Source of the DNA: JBAXGW01 sp037139195
GTDB lineage: Bacteria; Bacteroidota; Bacteroidia; Bacteroidales; JAHJDW01
Assembly: GCA_037139195.1 (NCBI GenBank)
Contig: JBAXGW010000074.1
Location: forward strand, 1-19,802
Direction: 5' to 3'
DNA: 19,802 bases
Shown: piece by piece, positions 15,143-19,802 of the stretch
Position numbering within the stretch: the first letter of the stretch is position 1
Layout of the letters: each line of letters begins with the position of its first letter
Made by a program: the position numbers and the translations under genes
Notes under the pieces: model-generated
Databases searched by the model: none
What the model was told of the DNA's origin: nothing
The model's input: the letters and a program-made list of their open reading frames with translations, nothing else

Positions 15143-15703
15143 TTAAACGGTCATTATATCTTTCTCCTTAGCCTCTAACATCTTGTCAACTTTTACAATA
15201 AAATCATTTGTTGAATTCTGAATGTCGGCTTCAAGTTTCTTTCTGCTATCTTCGTCTAATCCATCTTTTTCAAGTTTCTTAGCAACCTCATTGCTGTCTC
15301 TTCTAATATTTCTAATTGCAACTTTAGCACTTTCAGCTTCCGTTTTAGCTTTTTTAACTAAATCCTTACGGCGTTCTTCTGTCAAAGGTGGAACATTTAC
15401 TCTTATTACTTCACCATCATTTTGAGGATTGAACCCTAAATTAGCATTTGTAATTGCTTTATCAATCGTATTCAGGAAACTTTTTTCCCAAGGTTGAATA
15501 ACAATTGTTCTAGGATCTGGGGTATTAATATTTGCAATTTGACTTAATTGAGTATTTGCTCCATAATAATCTACAAAAACACTATCGAGCATTTGAGGAC
15601 TCGCCTTGCCTGCACGTATTTTTTGTAATTCTTTATCAAGATGATCAATAGTTGCGGTCATTAATTCTTTTGCAGATTCTAAACATTTTTTAGCCTGTTC
15701 CAT
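15143..15703 (-). CDS. frr: Ribosome recycling factor
   Basis: Splits post-termination ribosomes together with EF-G. The 186-residue length is standard. Recognisable family blocks are LDKELQKIRAGKASPQMLD near residues 23-41, the domain II segment DYYGANTQLSQIANI, PWEKSFLNTIDKAI, and PPLTEERRKDLVKKAKTEAE, followed by the long C-terminal helices with NIRRDSNEVAKKLEKD. It follows pyrH on the same strand after 110 nt, the common pyrH-frr order. A candidate promoter lies in that gap. It ends at a shared terminator with the radical SAM gene. Confidence 0.97.
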   Translation of the reverse strand: MEQAKKCLESAKELMTATIDHLDKELQKIRAGKASPQMLDSVFVDYYGANTQLSQIANINTPDPRTIVIQPWEKSFLNTIDKAITNANLGFNPQNDGEVIRVNVPPLTEERRKDLVKKAKTEAESAKVAIRNIRRDSNEVAKKLEKDGLDEDSRKKLEADIQNSTNDFIVKVDKMLEAKEKDIMTV

Positions 15704-15741
15704 AGATATGATTTTTTCTGTTTTATTTTCTATTAATAATG

Positions 15742-15771
15742 TAAAAATAGATAATTTCTTTTTAATCCAAA
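15742..15771 (-). promoter_or_regulatory. Candidate promoter of frr
   Basis: In the minus strand TTTG (15771-15768), 18 nt, then TATTTTTA (15749-15742). The second box misses the final G and the spacer is 1 nt short of the usual range. It would give a leader of about 30 nt. Read-through from pyrH is the alternative. Confidence 0.35.
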
Positions 15772-15813
15772 AAGGAAATGAAATTATTTATGGTTTTTTC
15801 TGTATTATTATTT

Positions 15814-16521
15814 TTAGTTTACAAGTGTTCCTATTTTTTCACCTTGAACTAATCTTTTTAAATTTCCTGCTTTGTTCATATCAAAAACAATTATAGGCAT
15901 TTCGTTTTCTTTACAGAGTGTAAATGCTGTTAAATCCATAATATTTAATTCTTTTTCAATTGCCTCATGATATTTTAATTCGTCATATTTTGTAGCTTCT
16001 GGAAATTTCTCAGGATCTGCTGTATAAATACCATCTACTCTTGTCCCTTTTAAAATTGCATCAGCTTTTATTTCAATTGCACGCAATGATGCAGCGGTAT
16101 CAGTTGTAAAATATGGATTTCCTGTTCCTGCAGCAATAATAACTACTTTGCCTTGTTTAAAATACTCTTCTGCTTTTTGACCACTAAATTGTTCACAAAC
16201 TGGCTCTATGGTGAGTCCGCCTAATAATTTTGTTGCTACTTCTTTAGTTTCAAGAGCTGATTGAAGCGCCATACTATTTATTACAGTAGCAAGCATTCCC
16301 ATATAATCACCCTGCAGCCTGTCAATTCCGCTATTTAATCCCGTTAAGCCTCTAAAAATATTGCCTCCGCCAATAACTATTCCAACTTGTGTTCCAGCTT
16401 CTACTATAGATTTTATCTCTTGTACATACTGATTTAAGCGTTGGGCATCAATTCCATAAGATTTATTTCCCATCAAAGCCTCGCCACTTAACTTAAGTAA
16501 TATTCTATTATATTTCTTCAT
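15814..16521 (-). CDS. pyrH: UMP kinase
   Basis: Phosphorylates UMP to UDP with ATP, supplying pyrimidine nucleotides and UDP-sugars; a hexameric cytosolic enzyme of the amino-acid kinase fold. The 235 residues show KLSGEALMG (10-18), GIVIGGGNIFRG (47-58), DRLQGDYMGMLAT (67-79) and GTGNPYFTTDTAA, all diagnostic for bacterial PyrH. It begins 90 nt after the tsf stop, beyond the tsf terminator, so it probably has its own start signal. I found only a poor -7 match (TATCTTTA) about 25 nt upstream. Start is ATG at 16521. Confidence 0.97.
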   Translation of the reverse strand: MKKYNRILLKLSGEALMGNKSYGIDAQRLNQYVQEIKSIVEAGTQVGIVIGGGNIFRGLTGLNSGIDRLQGDYMGMLATVINSMALQSALETKEVATKLLGGLTIEPVCEQFSGQKAEEYFKQGKVVIIAAGTGNPYFTTDTAASLRAIEIKADAILKGTRVDGIYTADPEKFPEATKYDELKYHEAIEKELNIMDLTAFTLCKENEMPIIVFDMNKAGNLKRLVQGEKIGTLVN

Positions 16522-16547
16522 AATAATAATTTTATAAGTTTAAAGAT

Positions 16548-16590
16548 AAAAAAAAAGTGAAGAACTTTTTAAGAACTTCACTTTTTTTTT
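16548..16590 (-). terminator. Terminator of the rplM-rpsI-rpsB-tsf operon
   Basis: GTGAAG (16557-16562) pairs with CTTCAC (16576-16581), and the flanking A tract (16548-16556) and T tract (16582-16590) extend the stem to 15 bp around a 13-nt loop. The minus-strand RNA ends in a U run. It lies 20 nt past the tsf stop. Confidence 0.8.
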
Positions 16591-16610
16591 GATATATTTT
16601 ATGTTAATTA

Positions 16611-17438
16611 TTAACCAACAGCAACGCGGTTAATTGATGTAACATTAATATCTTTATCAATGCTTGAAATGTATTGAGCAACTGTCATTTTTCCGTCTTT
16701 AATAAATTCTTGATTTAATAAAGTACTTTCTTTTATGAATTTGCTTACTCTTCCCATTGCAATTTTTTCTAGCATATTTTCAGGTTTACCTTCGTTACGA
16801 GCTAAATCCATAGCAATTTCTTTTTCTTTTACTAAAATTTCAGGGTTGATATCGCTTTCATCAATAGAAACTGGAGCCATAGCTGCAATTTGCATTGTTA
16901 GGTTTTTACCCATTTCTTCGTAGTTACTGCTATTTTTGCTTATTCCAATTAAAGAAGCAAGTCTATTTCCTGGGTGAATATAAGCAAAAACTTGAGCTGA
17001 TTCAATTACATGAAATGCACCAATTTGAAGTTTCTCGCCAATTTTACCAACCATTTCGTTTATTTTTTCTGAAATAGGTAAGCCGCCAATAGTAACGTTT
17101 AATAAATCATCAATAGTAGTTACATTGCTGTCAATAGCTGCATCTGCAATAGCTGTAGTGAATCTAACGTACTCATCGTTTTTCGCAACGAAGTCAGTTT
17201 CGCAATTAAGCATTACTACAACACCTTTTGTTGAATTTTCGTTAGTTTTAGCAATTACTGCACCTTCTGCAGTATCTCTGTCAGCTCTTTTATTTGCAAC
17301 TTTCTGTCCTTTTTTTCTAAGAATGTCAATTGCTACTTCAAAATCGCCATTAGCTTCTACTAGTGCATTTTTGCAATCCATCATGCCTGCACCAGTTGTT
17401 TGTCTTAATTTATTTACGTCTTGTGCTGTTATAGCCAT
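16611..17438 (-). CDS. tsf: Elongation factor Ts
   Basis: Nucleotide exchange factor that regenerates EF-Tu-GTP. The 275-residue protein has the N-terminal UBA-like domain with DVNKLRQTTGAGMMDCKNAL (7-26), the catalytic TDFVAKN motif (81-87) that inserts into EF-Tu, and two core subdomains. Length is typical for the Bacteroidetes form. It follows rpsB after 20 nt, as in most bacteria, and is the last gene before a strong terminator. ATG at 17438 gives the standard MAITAQDV opening. Confidence 0.97.
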   Translation of the reverse strand: MAITAQDVNKLRQTTGAGMMDCKNALVEANGDFEVAIDILRKKGQKVANKRADRDTAEGAVIAKTNENSTKGVVVMLNCETDFVAKNDEYVRFTTAIADAAIDSNVTTIDDLLNVTIGGLPISEKINEMVGKIGEKLQIGAFHVIESAQVFAYIHPGNRLASLIGISKNSSNYEEMGKNLTMQIAAMAPVSIDESDINPEILVKEKEIAMDLARNEGKPENMLEKIAMGRVSKFIKESTLLNQEFIKDGKMTVAQYISSIDKDINVTSINRVAVG

Positions 17439-17458
17439 GGTATATACTCTTTTAAATG

Positions 17459-18388
17459 TTATTTTTTAACTGGAGCTTTTTTTAATACGGGTTTTTTAGC
17501 TGGACCTTTTTTGAAGTTATCATCTTCTACAGCTTTAACTTTAGCAACAGTCGCAACTCTTTTTCTTTTTGGCTTATCATCATCGTCTTCTTCAGCAGTT
17601 TTTTCATATTTAGCAATAACTTTTTCAGTATCATCGCCATCAGCTTCAACTTCTGTATCTTTTGCTTTTGCTTCTTCTTCAGCCAATTTTTCTTTATCAA
17701 ATTTACGTTCAGCTAAGCCTTCTTCTATAGCTTGAGTCATGATTTCAACTATTAAACCAATTGATTTACTAGCATCGTCATTAGCTGGAATAGGGAAATC
17801 AACTAAATTTGGGTCAGAGTTAGTATCAACTATAGCAAAAGTTGGAATGTTTAATTTTCTAGCTTCTGCCACAGCAATGTGTTCTTTGATAATATCAACA
17901 ACGAATAAAGCAGCAGGTAATCTAGTTAATTCAGATATACTACCTAAATTCTTTTCTAATTTTGCTCTTTCACGTGTTATTTGTAAGCGTTCTCTTTTTG
18001 AAATGTTTTCAAAAGTACCATCTGTAGCCATTTTGTCAATAGCAGACATTTTTCTAACCGCTTTACGAATTGTAGCGAAGTTGGTAAGCATACCACCAGG
18101 CCATCTTTCAGTTACATAAGGCATATTTGCTTTTTTAACTATATCGCTTACGATATCTTTTGCTTGTTTTTTTGTAGCAACAAAAAGGACTTTTTTCCCT
18201 GATTTTGCTATTTGTTTCATTGCAGACGCAGCTTCCTCTATTTTCGCAACGGTTTTATTCAAATCGATGATATGAATTCCGTTTCTTTCCATGAAAATAT
18301 ATGGAGCCATATTAGGATTCCATTTTCTTTTTAAGTGACCAAAATGCACTCCCGCATCCAACAATTGTTTTGTACTAATTCTTGCCAT
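17459..18388 (-). CDS. rpsB: 30S ribosomal protein S2 (uS2) with long charged C-terminal tail
   Basis: Small-subunit protein on the solvent side of the 30S, needed for S1 docking in many bacteria. ATG at 18388 gives 309 residues and the canonical MARISTKQLLDAGVHFGH opening; the frame extends to a TTG at 18406 but that start is unlikely. A GGAG lies 11 nt before the ATG. The conserved core (RKWNPNM, ERWPGGMLTNF at 94-104, DTNSDPN at 188-194) ends near residue 228. The remaining 80 or so residues are first acidic (residues 246-271) then lysine/arginine-rich with alanine and proline. The tail is absent from the usual 230-250-residue form; Bacteroidetes S2 proteins often have an extension, so this may be lineage-typical. 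It starts 21 nt after rpsI. Confidence 0.96.
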   Translation of the reverse strand: MARISTKQLLDAGVHFGHLKRKWNPNMAPYIFMERNGIHIIDLNKTVAKIEEAASAMKQIAKSGKKVLFVATKKQAKDIVSDIVKKANMPYVTERWPGGMLTNFATIRKAVRKMSAIDKMATDGTFENISKRERLQITRERAKLEKNLGSISELTRLPAALFVVDIIKEHIAVAEARKLNIPTFAIVDTNSDPNLVDFPIPANDDASKSIGLIVEIMTQAIEEGLAERKFDKEKLAEEEAKAKDTEVEADGDDTEKVIAKYEKTAEEDDDDKPKRKRVATVAKVKAVEDDNFKKGPAKKPVLKKAPVKK

Positions 18389-18409
18389 GATTTTAAAAAT
18401 CTCCAAATT

Positions 18410-18796
18410 TTAACGTTTACTAAATTGAAATTTCTTACGTGCTTTTTTCTGTCCTGGTTTTTTACGTTCAACCATTCTAGGATCTCTTGTCATTAAACCG
18501 TGAGGTTTTAATATAGGTTTGTACTCTTCATTGACTTCAACTAATGCTCTAGATATTGCTAATGCTAATGCTCCAGCTTGTCCTTTAGTTCCGCCACCAA
18601 ACAAATTAACTTTAATGTCATACTTGCCTAATGTGCTTGTAAGAATCAAAGGTTGTTCTACTTTATATTGTAATAAAGGTGTTGGAAAGTATTGTTTGAA
18701 ATCTCTGTGGTTTACTGTAATAACACCTGTTCCTTCTTTAAGATAGATGCGTGCTACAGCTGTTTTTCTTCTGCCAATTTTGTTAACGACTTCCAT
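18410..18796 (-). CDS. rpsI: 30S ribosomal protein S9 (uS9)
   Basis: Small-subunit head protein whose basic C-terminal tail reaches the P-site tRNA. The 128-residue length is normal. It opens with NKIGRRKTAVARIYL (5-19), carries GGGTKGQAGA (67-76) and HGLMTRDPRMVERKK (99-113), and ends in the invariant KKARKKFQFSKR with terminal arginine. It begins 6 nt after the rplM stop, the common rplM-rpsI pair, and precedes rpsB by 21 nt, so all are one operon. Confidence 0.98.
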   Translation of the reverse strand: MEVVNKIGRRKTAVARIYLKEGTGVITVNHRDFKQYFPTPLLQYKVEQPLILTSTLGKYDIKVNLFGGGTKGQAGALALAISRALVEVNEEYKPILKPHGLMTRDPRMVERKKPGQKKARKKFQFSKR

Positions 18797-18802
18797 GCTT
18801 AC

Positions 18803-19255
18803 TTAAATTGTATTTAGTTTTATTGACTTAGGTTGCTGTGCTTGATGTGGGTGTTCATTTCCAGCATAAATGAATAAGTTTCCGATGATTTCTCTTCCTA
18901 AACTATTTTTTGGCAACATACCTTTTACAGCTTTGTGAATCACTTCCGTAGGTTTTTTGCTCATTAATATTCTAGGTGTAGCAAAACGTTGTCCACCTGG
19001 GTATCCAGTATGTCTAACATATACTTTGCCATCCATTTTATTGCCGGTTAATTTAACCTTTTCTGCATTAATGATAATCACGTTGTCTCCGCAATCAGCA
19101 TGTGGGGTATAACTGGGTTTGTATTTGCCCCTAATCATTTTGGCAACTTCTGATGCTAATCTACCTAGCACTTCGTTTTCAGCATCAACTAATACCCATT
19201 CTTTGTTTGCTGATTCTTTGTTAACCGAAATAGTTTTGTAACTTAATGTATCCAC
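18803..19255 (-). CDS. rplM: 50S ribosomal protein L13 (uL13), GTG start
   Basis: Early-assembly large-subunit protein. The 150 residues include EWVLVDAENEVLGRLASEVA (19-38), GDNVIIINAEKVKLTG (56-71), HTGYPGG (82-88) and MLPKNSLGRE (112-121), diagnostic for L13. The codon at 19255-19253 is GTG, not ATG. There is an in-frame TAA 15 nt upstream and no ATG before residue 40, so GTG is the only start that keeps the conserved N terminus. It is the first gene of the rplM-rpsI-rpsB-tsf operon and has a near-perfect promoter 53 nt upstream. Confidence 0.97.
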   Translation of the reverse strand: MDTLSYKTISVNKESANKEWVLVDAENEVLGRLASEVAKMIRGKYKPSYTPHADCGDNVIIINAEKVKLTGNKMDGKVYVRHTGYPGGQRFATPRILMSKKPTEVIHKAVKGMLPKNSLGREIIGNLFIYAGNEHPHQAQQPKSIKLNTI

Positions 19256-19307
19256 TGCTTTTATGTTTTATAATTACTTGTTTAATATACTTCTCCAAAA
19301 TGGGCTG

Positions 19308-19339
19308 CAAATGTATTAATCTTTTTTTTATCTGACAAA
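19308..19339 (-). promoter_or_regulatory. Bacteroidetes-type promoter of the rplM operon
   Basis: In the minus strand TTTG (19339-19336), 20 nt, then TACATTTG (19315-19308), an exact match to TTTG-N19..21-TAnnTTTG. Transcription would begin near 19301, giving a leader of about 45 nt before the GTG start. No strong hairpin is visible in that leader by eye. Confidence 0.82.
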
Positions 19340-19672
19340 TTTTATTAACAATTAATTTGTTAATTATGACCATTTTAAATTAAATCGTTAATATTGCTTT
19401 GTTTGTGCATTTTGATTATTGCTTTTAATAGTTATTATTTGATAATTCAATTTTGGCATAAAGTTTTGTATACTAATATTGTATTGAACAATAATTACAG
19501 CTTTAAGCTTGTTGCAAAATTATAGCTTTTAATCGTCATTTATACTAAAAGCCAGTGAATATTTGAATATAATTGGTCAAATAAAAAAATCAGGGCAATG
19601 CAAATATTTTTTTCTATTATTTATCGTATTCAATAATTTGAAAATATTTGCGTTATTAAAACATATTGAGCT
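19340..19672. other. AT-rich intergenic region upstream of the rplM promoter
   Basis: No gene or RNA is recognised. GCAAATATTTT (19600-19610) and AAAATATTTGC (19641-19651) form a perfect 11-bp inverted repeat with a 30-nt spacer, close upstream of the partial gene at 19673. The rest is low-complexity AT-rich sequence. Confidence 0.5.
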
Positions 19673-19802
19673 ATGAACTTATTATCTTTACTATCAAATA
19701 TTTCTAATATTGTACTAGTAATTTTGCTTTATGTTGGATTTCGATATTTTATTAAACTGGGTATCCCCTTAGCTCATCTTAAAAAATGCCTATCTTTAGG
19801 GG
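19673..19802 (+). CDS. 5' fragment of a small or membrane protein gene (cut by window end)
   Basis: An ATG at 19673 opens a frame that stays open for 43 codons to the window edge. The visible peptide has a polar N terminus and one strongly hydrophobic segment (about residues 9-27, including NIVLVILLYVGF), followed by RYFIKLGIPLAHLKK. This looks like a single membrane helix with a basic inner side. No family can be named from 43 residues, and it could still be a chance open frame. Confidence 0.4.
   Translation, partial: MNLLSLLSNISNIVLVILLYVGFRYFIKLGIPLAHLKKCLSLG

Noticed and set aside
17125..18119. Long plus-strand open frames opposite tsf and rpsB
   Set aside because: They lie entirely antisense to confident ribosomal genes, have low-complexity serine/alanine/leucine composition from the reverse of charged codons, and lack start signals. 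They are shadows.
18389..18406. TTG-initiated 6-residue extension of S2
   Set aside because: S2 proteins begin at the ATG found at 18388, which also has a GGAG upstream; the extension is a frame artefact.
1..19802. CRISPR array, insertion sequence, prophage, toxin-antitoxin or defence system
   Set aside because: No regularly spaced identical repeats, transposase, integrase, nuclease or paired small toxin genes were seen on either strand.

Overview
This window looks like ordinary chromosome from a member of the Bacteroidota (Bacteroidetes). The evidence is the strong AT bias, two near-consensus promoters of the Bacteroidetes type (TTTG, 19-20 nt, TAnnTTTG), the gene order rplM-rpsI-rpsB-tsf followed by pyrH and frr, an S2 protein with a long charged tail, and a Kdo transferase, which means a lipopolysaccharide-bearing outer membrane. 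I cannot name a genus. No tRNA, rRNA, CRISPR array, transposase or phage gene is visible.

Region 1 (about 121-6530, minus strand) is a nucleotide-sugar cluster for surface polysaccharide. It is read from a strong promoter at 6500-6530 through an aminotransferase (WbpE-like), an acetyltransferase (WbpD-like), an oxidoreductase (WbpB/WlbA-like) and a UDP-sugar 6-dehydrogenase (WbpA/WbpO-like), then galE and rfbB. The first four together match the route from UDP-GlcNAc to UDP-2,3-diacetamido-2,3-dideoxy-glucuronic acid. A strong terminator hairpin sits between the dehydrogenase and galE, and another closes the cluster after rfbB.

Region 2 (about 6561-8688, plus strand) holds an unrecognised secreted, probably outer-membrane, protein 3 nt upstream of waaA (Kdo transferase). 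Region 3 (8695-10295, minus) is an overlapping pair: a short-chain dehydrogenase and a YgiD-type extradiol dioxygenase. Region 4 (10413-15083) contains an extended-SDR epimerase/reductase (+), a secreted M28 peptidase (-), a TetR-family regulator (-) and a divergent orphan radical SAM/SPASM protein (+). The intergenic DNA around the TetR gene carries a REP-like palindrome, possible remnants of dispersed repeats and a possible TetR operator.

Region 5 (15101-19339, minus) is the translation block: rplM, rpsI, rpsB and tsf from one promoter at 19308-19339, ended by a terminator at 16548-16590, then pyrH and frr, ended by a shared bidirectional terminator at 15101-15138. The last 130 bases hold the 5' end of a plus-strand membrane-protein gene cut by the window edge.

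Several start codons are better placed downstream of the longest open frame: the frames of the outer-membrane protein, M28 peptidase, TetR and rpsB genes all begin with TTG and have internal ATG starts. rplM appears to start with GTG. I found no convincing undescribed system. The most open questions are the orphan radical SAM protein beside TetR, the secreted protein paired with waaA, and the small repeat elements.
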